DNA of 7,480 bases from CAZMCH01 sp964564735 (GCA_964564735.1 CAZMCH010000146.1:1-7480), one strand, 5' to 3'; positions 1 through 6,974 are shown, counted from the first letter of the stretch. Translations and numbers: made by a program. The notes: generated from the sequence alone by a model not told the origin.

Positions 1-1192
1 CATGTGCGATCCCGCCGGCGAGTAATCCAAGAGCTTCAAGTTTCTGGAGATTAAGCCTATCCATTTCAGCACGCTTGCGATCAGTAATATCTCGCACTGA
101 TGCAAGGACATAGCTTTGTTCTTTCATCACTAACTTTGTTAGAAAGACTTCAACATCAAATATTGTGCCATCTATAGTGCGTTTTGCCTTCCATTCAAAT
201 AGCTGATTCTGTCCTGAAAGCACCATCTTCCAAATACTAAAAACCTGATCTAATGGATTGCTTGCGTCTGAATAATCAAAGATTGTAAAATTCAATGCTT
301 CACTAAAATTGACCTTATACATATCTAACATTCTTTTATTCACATTGATAACTTTGCCGTTTTCGTCATGCACAAATATTGCGTCATTTACGCTGTCAAA
401 TATTACTCGCAATGTTTCTTCAGATTCATAAAGGGATTCTTCTGCCCTTTTGACACCTGTAATATCCCTATTGCTACCAACCAGACCAATAACTTCACCA
501 TTAGTATCTTTTAGAGGAAGTTTTGTGCTTGAATACCATCTTTTCATACCAGAAGCATCAAAAAAAGAATATTCAAAATTGACAAAACCAATGCCTGATT
601 CCATTATTCTTTGTTCTTCATTAAAAAGTTCCTTAGCATTCTCATAAGGTATTATATCAAAATCAGTTTTACCAATGAGATCATCAAGCGAAATTCCAAA
701 GCTTTTCAAGACTTCTGCGTTTGCTGTAATAAAACGAGATTGTCTATCTTTAATAAATATCTGGTCAGGTATATTATCTATCAACTGGCGAAGGATATTG
801 TGTTGTTGTATCAAGGATTCTTCTGCCTTCTTCTGCTCAGTCATATCGATTACAATACCCCTAAGTCCCACAACATTTCCATCATGAATAATAGGAGAAG
901 AATGAACTAATCCGTAAAAAGTAGTTCCATCTTTTCTAAGCATAGTGTATTCATAACCTGTGCTTTTTCCTGAAATGACACGCTGAATGGCTTGCAATGC
1001 TTTTTCCTGTTCTTCTGGCAGAATCATTTGAAGAACGTATAACCCTTTATCAAAATCTTCTTGTGTATAGCCAAACACCTCAAAAGCATGGCGATTTACA
1101 AAAGTGAATTTTCCATTGAGGTCCATCTCAAAAATAATCTGTGGCAATGAATCAGCGAGTTCTTTATATTGTGATTCTTTTATCCTATTCAT
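1..1192 (-). CDS. Multi-PAS sensor histidine kinase, N-terminal part (runs off window)
   Basis: This is the signal-input half of a two-component histidine kinase, 397 visible codons read on the minus strand. Three PAS domains lie at about residues 7-118, 131-248 and 258-372. Each ends in a PAC-like signature (DMTEQKKAEESL, DITGVKRAEESL, DITDRKRAE) that leads into a short helical linker. The visible end reads KLEALGLLAGGIAH. This is the H-box of HisKA kinases of the GGIAHDFNN type, so the last visible residue is the predicted phosphorylated histidine. The ATPase domain and any receiver domain lie beyond the window. There is no signal peptide or transmembrane segment, so the protein should be cytoplasmic and sense an internal cue such as redox state or a small ligand; the ligand cannot be read. 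It is transcribed divergently from the glycosidase pair. Two in-frame ATGs exist (1198 and 1192); 1192 is preferred because AGG is better spaced to it. Confidence 0.9.
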   Translation of the reverse strand, partial: MNRIKESQYKELADSLPQIIFEMDLNGKFTFVNRHAFEVFGYTQEDFDKGLYVLQMILPEEQEKALQAIQRVISGKSTGYEYTMLRKDGTTFYGLVHSSPIIHDGNVVGLRGIVIDMTEQKKAEESLIQQHNILRQLIDNIPDQIFIKDRQSRFITANAEVLKSFGISLDDLIGKTDFDIIPYENAKELFNEEQRIMESGIGFVNFEYSFFDASGMKRWYSSTKLPLKDTNGEVIGLVGSNRDITGVKRAEESLYESEETLRVIFDSVNDAIFVHDENGKVINVNKRMLDMYKVNFSEALNFTIFDYSDASNPLDQVFSIWKMVLSGQNQLFEWKAKRTIDGTIFDVEVFLTKLVMKEQSYVLASVRDITDRKRAEMDRLNLQKLEALGLLAGGIAH

Positions 1193-1201
1193 TTTCATTT
1201 A

Positions 1202-1204
1202 CCT
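1202..1204 (-). promoter_or_regulatory. Weak ribosome binding site deciding the kinase start
   Basis: On the minus strand the sequence reads ACAGGTAA, followed by ATGAAAATG. The AGG core lies 3 nt before the first ATG (1198) and 9 nt before the second (1192). Normal Shine-Dalgarno spacing favours the second. The difference is only two residues. Confidence 0.4.
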
Positions 1205-1440
1205 GTGAATAGTAGTATTATTGGCTGATAATTTTCTTTTTTTATTTCTTTATGTCAACAAAAAATACCTCTTAAATACAGTGATATTTTACATTCAAAT
1301 TTTATTTTTGTCCAATATTTTTCTGAATCACACTCATTTTTTATAAGACAAAGATACTGCAATGATTTGAGATGTGAATATGTAAGAAAGTATTGAAAAT
1401 AGACAAAAAAATAGCATATCCTTTTATTTTATTATTATCG

Positions 1441-1469
1441 TTGACTTTTTGAATATCTTATAGTATACA
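1441..1469 (+). promoter_or_regulatory. Putative sigma70-type promoter for the glycosidase pair
   Basis: TTGACT at 1441-1446 is separated by exactly 17 nt from TATACA at 1464-1469. This gives five of six matches to the -35 consensus and four of six to the -10. Transcription would start near 1476, leaving a leader of about 70 nt before the ATG at 1549. The surroundings are so A+T-rich that chance matches are common, hence the moderate confidence. Confidence 0.5.
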
Positions 1470-1548
1470 TATCTAGGCTACCATATGAATTTATATTCTT
1501 CCAAAGTAAATATTTTTATTTTTTTACGAAAGGTGCAGATTTTATTAA

Positions 1549-2697
1549 ATGATTATAAGAATAAAATTAATAAATCTTAGAAAACAGATTTTTAGAATTC
1601 TTATTCTATTATTCTTACAATGTTTATTTGCAATTGGTTGTGACGATCTTGTATTATCTCATCCCGAAGTTGGATTAGGATTGGAGTATCAACATTGGCG
1701 AGATGGCAATGTTCCATGGTCAATTCATATCTTAAAAATAGATCGCTTAAGAGATGATTTGAAATTAAAGGCGGTATTAGCACAAGATAAAATATTAGGG
1801 TTAGCCCAAATGAGTTCGATAATAGCTTCTATGAATTTTGCAGATGAGAAACCTGTGGCAGGGGTAAACGGAGATTTTTTTATAATAGATAAAAAAAATC
1901 CCTATAGAGGTGATCCAATAGGTATTCAAATATCCGACGGTGAGTTAATAAGCGAACCATCTAATATTAGCTTTTGGATAGATAAAAACGGAAATCCTAA
2001 TATAGAAGCAGTCAAATCAAAATTTAGAGTTATATTGCCCGATGGAAATTACATTGATGTAGGATTAAACAGAGAACGTAAAGACTCGGAAGCAGTGATT
2101 TATAATTCTAGGCTAGGAGAAACCACAAAGACCAATAGCGGTATGGAATTTATTCTTGAATGTAAAGGAGACAATTGGGATACTCTTAAGATAGGAAAAA
2201 GATATATTGGAAAGATCGTTGAGATCAACGTATCGTATAATACTTTGATAAATTCTGATAAAATTATTTTGTCTGTTGGCAAGGAAATTATAGAAAAATT
2301 TAGCAAACTTAGGATTGGAGATCAGCTTGAAATTGTCACAGAAACTCAACCTGATCTTTCAGAAGCTATTACTGCAATAGGTGGTTCACCTATATTAATA
2401 CAAGACGGCAAATTAATGAATTTGGATCAAGGTGATCGCCATCCTCGCACTGCGATTGGATGGAATGATAAATATTTTTTTATGATAGTTGTTGATGGAA
2501 GACAACCATTACTTTCTGTTGGAATGTCGTTAAAAGAACTTACGGAATTAATGATGAATTTGGGCTGTATAAGCGCGCTAAATCTTGACGGAGGTGGATC
2601 ATCTACGTTCTGGTTAGGTGGAAGGACTTTAAACTCTTGTTCTGATGGCAATGAGCGCCCTATTGCTAATGCTTTAGTTTTGGTTAGAACATTTTGA
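1549..2697 (+). CDS. Phosphodiester glycosidase family (NAGPA/DUF2233) lipoprotein
   Basis: The 382-residue product belongs to the family of the mammalian mannose-6-phosphate uncovering enzyme, which hydrolyses a sugar from a phosphodiester. Bacterial relatives are mostly uncharacterised. Residues 1-30 form a basic N-terminus and a hydrophobic stretch (IFRILILLFLQCLFAIG) ending in a lipobox-like AIGC, so Cys31 is probably lipidated and the protein envelope-anchored. The family domain covers about residues 55-380. Diagnostic motifs are NGDFF (107-111), HPRTAIG (298-304), VVDGR (314-318), LNLDGGGSST (344-353) and NERPIANALVLV (368-379). The central part (about 150-270) is probably the usual insert between the conserved halves. 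The domain looks complete and unbroken. AAAGGTG (1529-1535) is the likely ribosome site, though its 13-nt spacing is long. The next gene begins 23 nt after the stop, so the two are likely one operon. The natural substrate is unknown. Confidence 0.88.
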   Translation: MIIRIKLINLRKQIFRILILLFLQCLFAIGCDDLVLSHPEVGLGLEYQHWRDGNVPWSIHILKIDRLRDDLKLKAVLAQDKILGLAQMSSIIASMNFADEKPVAGVNGDFFIIDKKNPYRGDPIGIQISDGELISEPSNISFWIDKNGNPNIEAVKSKFRVILPDGNYIDVGLNRERKDSEAVIYNSRLGETTKTNSGMEFILECKGDNWDTLKIGKRYIGKIVEINVSYNTLINSDKIILSVGKEIIEKFSKLRIGDQLEIVTETQPDLSEAITAIGGSPILIQDGKLMNLDQGDRHPRTAIGWNDKYFFMIVVDGRQPLLSVGMSLKELTELMMNLGCISALNLDGGGSSTFWLGGRTLNSCSDGNERPIANALVLVRTF

Positions 2698-2708
2698 TTT
2701 TCTTTTTT

Positions 2709-2714
2709 GGAGGA
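2709..2714 (+). promoter_or_regulatory. Strong Shine-Dalgarno that fixes the glycosidase start
   Basis: GGAGGA lies 6 nt before the ATG at 2721. The reading frame stays open upstream to a TTG at 2694 that overlaps the previous stop codon. The nine extra residues would include the Shine-Dalgarno itself, so the ATG at 2721 is the better start. Confidence 0.85.
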
Positions 2715-2720
2715 TATAAT

Positions 2721-4670
2721 ATGGAAAGCTTTATAAAAAAATCGCTATCTCGTAGAGAGACTTTTTTCGGATTACATTTTGATCTACATCCCGGAAAAAA
2801 TGATACTCAATTAGGTGAACATATCACGGAAGATATGATAGCAAAACTTTTAGAAAAAGTAAGACCCGATTTTGTCCAATATGATTGCAAGGGTCATGCA
2901 GGATATACAGGTTATCCCACAAAGATCGGATGGGCATCTCCGGGAATAAAGAAGGATTCGCTTGAAATATGGCGAAAGGTAACAAAGAGATATGGTGTCG
3001 GTCTTTTCATACATTATTCAGGTATATGGGACTCGGTAGCGGTTGAACATCATCCTGAATGGGCTTGCATAAATGCTGATGGGTCCCCAGATAAAAATGC
3101 AACAAGCGCTTATGGGAAATATATAGATGAGCTATTAATCCCTCAGCTAAAAGAAGTCGCTGATGCCTATGATCTTGATGGTGTATGGGTTGATGGTGAT
3201 TGCTGGGCAGTCAAACCAGACTTCAGCGAATCTGCAAAGGAAGCCTTCACAAAAGCAACAGGCATAAAGGAAATACCAACCAAGAGAGAAGATGAACATT
3301 GGCTAGAATATCTTGCTTTTCAGCGTGAAGAATTCAAGAAATACGTTACGAAATATGCAAATGCTCTACATGATCACAAATCTGACTTTGAAGTTACAAG
3401 TAACTGGATGTATAGCACCTTCATTCCAGAACCAATAACTGTGCCTATTGATTTTATATCTGGTGATTTTTCGCCCGGAAATTCTGTTAATACAGCAAGA
3501 CTTGAGGCACGATATATAACATCAACAGGTATGCCTTGGGATTTGATGGCTTGGGGTTTCAATCAGGGCGAAAATTGTGGTTGGACGATAAAATCTGCTG
3601 TCCAATTAAAACAAGAAGCAGGAGTCGTATTAGCACAATCAGGTGGATTTCAGATATATTATCAGCCAACAAGGGCTGGCTGGATCGATGACTGGATGGT
3701 TGATATAATGGCTGATGTTGCAAAATTCTGCCGAGAACGTCAAGAAGTTTCTCAAAAAACTCAGACAGTTCCTCAGGTCGCCTTGCTTATCTCAAAAACA
3801 AGTATTTATGATAGAACAGATCGCCTTTTTGGTCCTTTTGGTGAATTGTTAAATCCTCTTCAGGGTGTTCTTCACGCACTTTTAGAACTGCACTATTCTG
3901 TTGATGTCATGGGTGAACATAAATTGATGGAAAACTTGAATCAGTATCCTATTGTTGTTATTCCTGAGTGGCACAAATTGCCAAATGAACTACATGCAAC
4001 GCTTGTTAGTTATGTTCGTGACGGAGGAAGATTACTGGTCATTGGACATGAATCCGCTACACTATTCAAGGATTATCTTGGTGTTACATTCGTTGGTGAT
4101 CCTGCTGAAACTGGCGCATTTGTTAAGGCTGATAACGGTATGGCTTGGATGAATGGAGTCTGGCAAAAGGTCAATCCAACAACAGCAAGGGTGACTAATG
4201 AACGTTATTCATCACAAGACAGAAGAGGAAAAGGGGAATGTGCTTCAACGATTAATCAATATGGCAAAGGCATGATAGGAGCAATATATGGGCCTCTTGG
4301 TAGTGTTTTCAATCGTTCACATTATCCTATTATTAGGAAATTGTTGTCTGAAAACATGAAACAATTATTTCCTGAACCAATGGTTGAGCTAAATGGTTCT
4401 CCATGTGTTGATGTCTCTATCAGAAAAAAAGATAATAGGCTATTGATACATCTAGCAAATACTGCTGGTATGCAGGTATCGCCACAATATGCCATCATTG
4501 ATTTCATACCTTCTCTTGATCAGATGGAGCTAATAGTCAGAATAGATAAAAGACCAAAGAGAGTCTGGCTTGTTCCAGAGGATTATGAGTTAAAGACGCA
4601 TTGGGCAGATGGAAAATTGAGCATAATTATTCCAAAATTAGGAATACATAGCGTTGTTGTGATTGAATAA
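2721..4670 (+). CDS. Putative alpha-L-fucosidase-like TIM-barrel glycoside hydrolase
   Basis: The 649-residue product has no signal peptide or membrane segment and is probably cytoplasmic. Residues 13-340 look like a (beta/alpha)8 glycosidase barrel. Strand-like segments carry FFGLHFDLH (15-23), VQYDCKGH (52-59), VGLFIHYSGIWD (93-104), DLDGVWVDGDCW (151-162), FEVTSNWMY (223-231) and PIDFISGDFSP (242-252), with WDLMAWGFN at 273-281. The DGVWVDGDCW segment resembles the nucleophile strand of GH29-type fucosidases, making D158 (or D160) a candidate catalytic residue; D249 is another acidic candidate. Residues 350-530 resemble the GATase-like (beta-galactosidase trimerisation-type) domain, including YPIVVIPEW and YVRDGGRLLVIG. 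Residues 553-649 look like a C-terminal beta-sandwich. No CAZy family can be assigned by eye, and the true sugar is unknown. It follows the phosphodiester glycosidase gene by 23 nt and is probably co-transcribed with it. Confidence 0.72.
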   Translation: MESFIKKSLSRRETFFGLHFDLHPGKNDTQLGEHITEDMIAKLLEKVRPDFVQYDCKGHAGYTGYPTKIGWASPGIKKDSLEIWRKVTKRYGVGLFIHYSGIWDSVAVEHHPEWACINADGSPDKNATSAYGKYIDELLIPQLKEVADAYDLDGVWVDGDCWAVKPDFSESAKEAFTKATGIKEIPTKREDEHWLEYLAFQREEFKKYVTKYANALHDHKSDFEVTSNWMYSTFIPEPITVPIDFISGDFSPGNSVNTARLEARYITSTGMPWDLMAWGFNQGENCGWTIKSAVQLKQEAGVVLAQSGGFQIYYQPTRAGWIDDWMVDIMADVAKFCRERQEVSQKTQTVPQVALLISKTSIYDRTDRLFGPFGELLNPLQGVLHALLELHYSVDVMGEHKLMENLNQYPIVVIPEWHKLPNELHATLVSYVRDGGRLLVIGHESATLFKDYLGVTFVGDPAETGAFVKADNGMAWMNGVWQKVNPTTARVTNERYSSQDRRGKGECASTINQYGKGMIGAIYGPLGSVFNRSHYPIIRKLLSENMKQLFPEPMVELNGSPCVDVSIRKKDNRLLIHLANTAGMQVSPQYAIIDFIPSLDQMELIVRIDKRPKRVWLVPEDYELKTHWADGKLSIIIPKLGIHSVVVIE

Positions 4671-4732
4671 TACCATTTCCCTTGATTAATCTTATTGTCA
4701 ATAAGAGCAATCTGATAGTATATATTCCTGAC

Positions 4733-4765
4733 AAAGCGTGCCATACCTTGTATATGGCACGCTTT
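4733..4765 (+). terminator. Perfect 13-bp hairpin, probable terminator of the glycosidase unit
   Basis: AAAGCGTGCCATA (4733-4745) pairs perfectly with TATGGCACGCTTT (4753-4765) across a 7-nt loop. The stem is GC-rich against its A+T-rich surroundings and lies about 60 nt after the glycosidase stop, before the yebC promoter. The T tract is only three bases and then breaks (TTTCAAG). Termination may therefore be weak, or the hairpin may mainly protect the mRNA 3' end. A much weaker 6-bp A+T hairpin lies at 4691-4705. Confidence 0.65.
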
Positions 4766-4867
4766 CAAGTGTTGCACCAAACTTCCTCACAAAATATTGC
4801 CATTATATTCAGACATCAGAATTGTTTCTTTGCAGATATTTATGCTTATATGACTAAGAAAAAAAGC

Positions 4868-4896
4868 TTGAAACAGATTAATCGCTGGTGTATAAT
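4868..4896 (+). promoter_or_regulatory. Near-consensus sigma70 promoter for yebC-ruvCAB
   Basis: TTGAAA (4868-4873) and TATAAT (4891-4896) are separated by exactly 17 nt. That is five of six and six of six matches to consensus. Transcription should start near 4903, giving a leader of about 38 nt before the yebC ATG. This is the clearest promoter in the window and lies just after the upstream terminator, so the housekeeping genes have their own transcription unit. No LexA-type operator was recognised around it. Confidence 0.82.
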
Positions 4897-4940
4897 TTTG
4901 TTGGACTATTTCAATTTTATAATCGAAAGGAGGGATTGCA

Positions 4941-5699
4941 ATGTCCGGTCATTCAAAATGGGCAAGTATCAAACATAAAAAAGCAGCAAATGATGCAAAA
5001 AGAGGTAAAGTATTTACAAAACTTATAAAAGAAGTAACTGTCGCAGCAAAAGAAGGTGGCGGAGATCCGGATAAAAATCCCAGATTAAGAACCGCTATTG
5101 CAAATGCAAAGGCTCAAAATGTTCCCAATGACAAGATTGAAACCAGTATCCTACGAGGAACAGGACAACTACCAGGCATGAATTTTGAAGAAGTTTCTTA
5201 TGAAGGATATGGACCCGGAGGAGTTGCTATTATTGTTGAGGTTGTTACTGATAACAAAAATCGTTCCATTTCTGATATGAGATATTTCTTCTCAAAAAAT
5301 GGTGGAAATCTCGGAGAAAAAAACTGTGTTGCATGGATGTTTAATAAAAAAGGCTTAATAAATATTGATAAAGACAAAGCTAACGAAGATGATATTATTG
5401 CAATAGCTTTGGATGCTGGTGCAGAGGATGTCAAGGTTGATGAAGATTCCTATGAGATTGTAACTTCACCAGAAGACTTTGAAAAAGTAAAAAAGGCTAT
5501 TGATGATGCAGGAATCGAGACTAATCTAGCTGAAGTAAGTATAATTCCCCAAACAACCATCAAAGTTGAGGGTAAAGAAGCACATCAAGTTCTAAAATTA
5601 ATAGAGGCTCTTGAGGAGTACGATGATACTCAAAATGTCCATGCAAATTTTGATATTGATGACGATATAATAGAGCAATTGGCAGAAGAAGCTGCATAA
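4941..5699 (+). CDS. yebC: YebC/PmpR family protein (TACO1-like, DUF28)
   Basis: The 252-residue product matches the YebC family over its full usual length. The N-terminus MSGHSKWASIKHKKAANDAKRG is the family signature. It is followed by PRLRTAIANAKAQNVPNDKIE, YEGYGPGGVAIIVEVVTDNKNRS, the FFSKNGGNLGE segment and CVAWMF, and then the acidic C-terminal domain (about residues 130-250). Family members were long annotated as transcriptional regulators. More recent work on YebC and mitochondrial TACO1 links them to translation of difficult sequences such as proline runs. Which role this copy has cannot be read here. The start is secure: AAAGGAGGG (4926-4934) lies 6 nt before the ATG. The gene is first in the ruv cluster, a common arrangement across bacteria. 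Confidence 0.97.
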   Translation: MSGHSKWASIKHKKAANDAKRGKVFTKLIKEVTVAAKEGGGDPDKNPRLRTAIANAKAQNVPNDKIETSILRGTGQLPGMNFEEVSYEGYGPGGVAIIVEVVTDNKNRSISDMRYFFSKNGGNLGEKNCVAWMFNKKGLINIDKDKANEDDIIAIALDAGAEDVKVDEDSYEIVTSPEDFEKVKKAIDDAGIETNLAEVSIIPQTTIKVEGKEAHQVLKLIEALEEYDDTQNVHANFDIDDDIIEQLAEEAA

Positions 5700-5714
5700 T
5701 TATCAATAATTTAG

Positions 5715-5748
5715 GATGCAAGGTACTGAATATGAAGTATCTTGCATC
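5715..5748 (+). promoter_or_regulatory. Strong RNA hairpin in the yebC-ruvC gap
   Basis: GATGCAAGGTACT (5715-5727) pairs with AGTATCTTGCATC (5736-5748) over 13 positions, with a single G-U wobble and an 8-nt loop. It starts 16 nt after the yebC stop and is followed by a run of A, not T, so it is not a standard forward terminator. It could stabilise the 3' end of the yebC transcript, attenuate ruvC expression or control ruvC translation; none of these is shown. The first in-frame ATG of ruvC (5716) lies inside its left arm. Confidence 0.6.
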
Positions 5749-5775
5749 AAAAAAAATCTATGGAATAAATATAAA

Positions 5776-6276
5776 GTGATTGCTTTAGGTGTTGATCCAG
5801 GCACCGCAACTACTGGATATGGTATCGTTAAAGACTCTCCTGATGGAAGATTAAAAAAAATCTGTTATGGTGTAATACGAACAGACCCAAAAACACCTTA
5901 TTCTCTCCGATTAAAAGAAATTCATGAAGGTATAACTAACCTTATTAGACAATATAACCCTGAAACAATTGCAATAGAGCAATTGTTTTTTAATAAAAAT
6001 ATCAAAACAGCACTGACCGTTGCGCAATCCAGAGGAGTTATAATTCTGACAGCATCACTTGCTGAACTAGAAGTAGTAGAATATACACCTCTCCAAGTAA
6101 AAGAAGCTGTTCACGGTTATGGAAGGGCTGATAAAACCCAAATTCAACAAATGGTTAAGGTTTTGCTTGGCTTAGATGAAATACCAAAGCCAGATGATGC
6201 CGCTGATGCCCTTGCAATTGCTATTTGCCATCTAAATTCATATAAGATGAGAAGACATATATTTGAGAGATTATAA
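5776..6276 (+). CDS. ruvC: Holliday junction resolvase RuvC (crossover junction endodeoxyribonuclease)
   Basis: RuvC cuts Holliday junctions in two symmetric strands after RuvAB branch migration. From the GTG at 5776 the product is 166 residues, close to the E. coli length, and opens as MIALGVDPGTATTGYG, the expected N-terminus. The four acidic catalytic residues are visible: D7 in GVDPG, E68 in AIEQLFF, and D141 and D144 in DDAADALAIA. The motifs FFNKNIKTALTVAQSRG and HGYGRADKTQ are also typical. The frame is open upstream to an ATG at 5716, which would add 20 residues. Those residues do not look like RuvC, the ATG has no properly spaced Shine-Dalgarno and it lies inside a strong hairpin. 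GTG 5776 has only a weak GGA (5762-5764) 11 nt upstream, so the start is probable, not certain. The gene sits between yebC and ruvA. Confidence 0.93.
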   Translation: MIALGVDPGTATTGYGIVKDSPDGRLKKICYGVIRTDPKTPYSLRLKEIHEGITNLIRQYNPETIAIEQLFFNKNIKTALTVAQSRGVIILTASLAELEVVEYTPLQVKEAVHGYGRADKTQIQQMVKVLLGLDEIPKPDDAADALAIAICHLNSYKMRRHIFERL

Positions 6277-6380
6277 AAATGATTGGAGAGAAAAAAGCCA
6301 ATAAATGAATTTGAAGGAATATCAGATTTTATAATTTAACTTTATCAACAAAAAAATACATCCGTAACGGGTAATACAAT

Positions 6381-6974
6381 ATGATTTCATATATAAAAGG
6401 TATTTTGGAACACAAAGAACCGGGGCTTGCTATAATAGATGTTAATGGCATTGGATATGAAATTTTCATTCCGCTATCAACATATCAAAAACTTCCACCA
6501 ATTGGTGACATTGTCAAACTTCATACACATCATCACGTTAGAGAAGATGCAATCAGCTTATATGGCTTTATCTCTATAGATGAAAAAGAAACTTTTGAGT
6601 TACTGATGTCAATTTCGGGAATCGGTGCAAAAGTCGCATTGAGTATACTTTCTTCTATTACTGTTGATGATTTCAGGCGCGCAGTTGCACAGGGAGATAT
6701 GAAATCACTTACACAAATTCCGGGAATAGGGAAAAAATCTGCAGAACGTATGCTGTTAGAATTGAAAGACAAAATCGGCAGGATAAAGGTTGATGAAGAT
6801 ATGGTCAGATTAGTTGAGTCAGGATCAATTAGTGACGCTGTTTCTGCATTAATCAATCTTGGCATAAGTCAGACGATAGCTGAATATGCTGTTTATAAAG
6901 CTGAACGCGCTTTGGGTAAAGATGCAAAGATAGAGGATATAATTGGTCAAGCATTAAAATCTATGGGAAGTTGA
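6381..6974 (+). CDS. ruvA: Holliday junction branch migration protein RuvA
   Basis: RuvA forms a tetramer that holds the four-way junction open and loads the RuvB motors on opposite arms. The 197-residue product is full length for the family. Domain I (about 1-63) has the OB-fold start MISYIKGILE and the acidic pin residues E55 and D56 in HHVREDA, which keep the junction centre apart. Domain II (about 64-140) carries two helix-hairpin-helix DNA-binding motifs, ISGIGAKVALSIL (78-90) and IPGIGKKSAERMLLEL (113-128). Domain III (about 150-197), with ISDAVSALINLGIS and a conserved C-terminal helix, is the RuvB-contact domain. It lies 104 nt after ruvC, a longer gap than usual in such operons, with only a modest GGG (6369-6371) as ribosome site. 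It is 56 nt before ruvB. Confidence 0.97.
   Translation: MISYIKGILEHKEPGLAIIDVNGIGYEIFIPLSTYQKLPPIGDIVKLHTHHHVREDAISLYGFISIDEKETFELLMSISGIGAKVALSILSSITVDDFRRAVAQGDMKSLTQIPGIGKKSAERMLLELKDKIGRIKVDEDMVRLVESGSISDAVSALINLGISQTIAEYAVYKAERALGKDAKIEDIIGQALKSMGS

Larger units (their letters stand above)
1199..1548. other. A+T-rich divergent intergenic region
   Basis: About 350 bases separate the leftward kinase from the rightward lipoprotein gene. I see no supported gene, RNA gene or repeat array here. The region is very rich in A and T with several T runs (for example near 1235 and 1511-1525). It must hold the promoters of both divergent units. For the rightward side there is a plausible sigma70-like pair (see the promoter entry). 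For the leftward side a perfect TTGACA occurs on the minus strand (plus positions 1253-1258). However, the best -10 there is poor: AATTAT about 19 nt downstream. The kinase promoter is therefore not assigned. Confidence 0.6.

Noticed and set aside
420..850. Repeated GGATTCTTCTGCC-like stretch (near 434 and 824)
   Set aside because: It encodes the shared AEES(L) linker after two PAS domains (KRAEESL and KKAEESL), so it reflects domain duplication within the kinase gene and not a separate repeat element.
450..910. Plus-strand open frames within 450-910
   Set aside because: They lie antisense to the three-PAS kinase, have no family resemblance and have no ribosome site. They are shadows of the minus-strand gene.
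1199..1548. Possible riboswitch or small RNA in the divergent intergenic region
   Set aside because: No conserved riboswitch core or stable GC-rich stem could be found by eye; the region is mainly A+T runs.
2694..2720. TTG start overlapping the previous stop codon for the 649-residue hydrolase
   Set aside because: The extension is encoded by the Shine-Dalgarno region, and an ATG with ideal spacing lies at 2721.
4682..4978. 98-codon plus-strand open frame over the yebC leader
   Set aside because: It runs through the hairpin, the promoter and the yebC start in another frame, lacks a recognisable domain and has no good Shine-Dalgarno.
6279..6334. Two 9-codon ORFs overlapping by ATGA between ruvC and ruvA
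   Set aside because: They are too short to support. The sequence is A+T-rich and such mini-ORFs arise by chance, although the ATGA overlap was noted.
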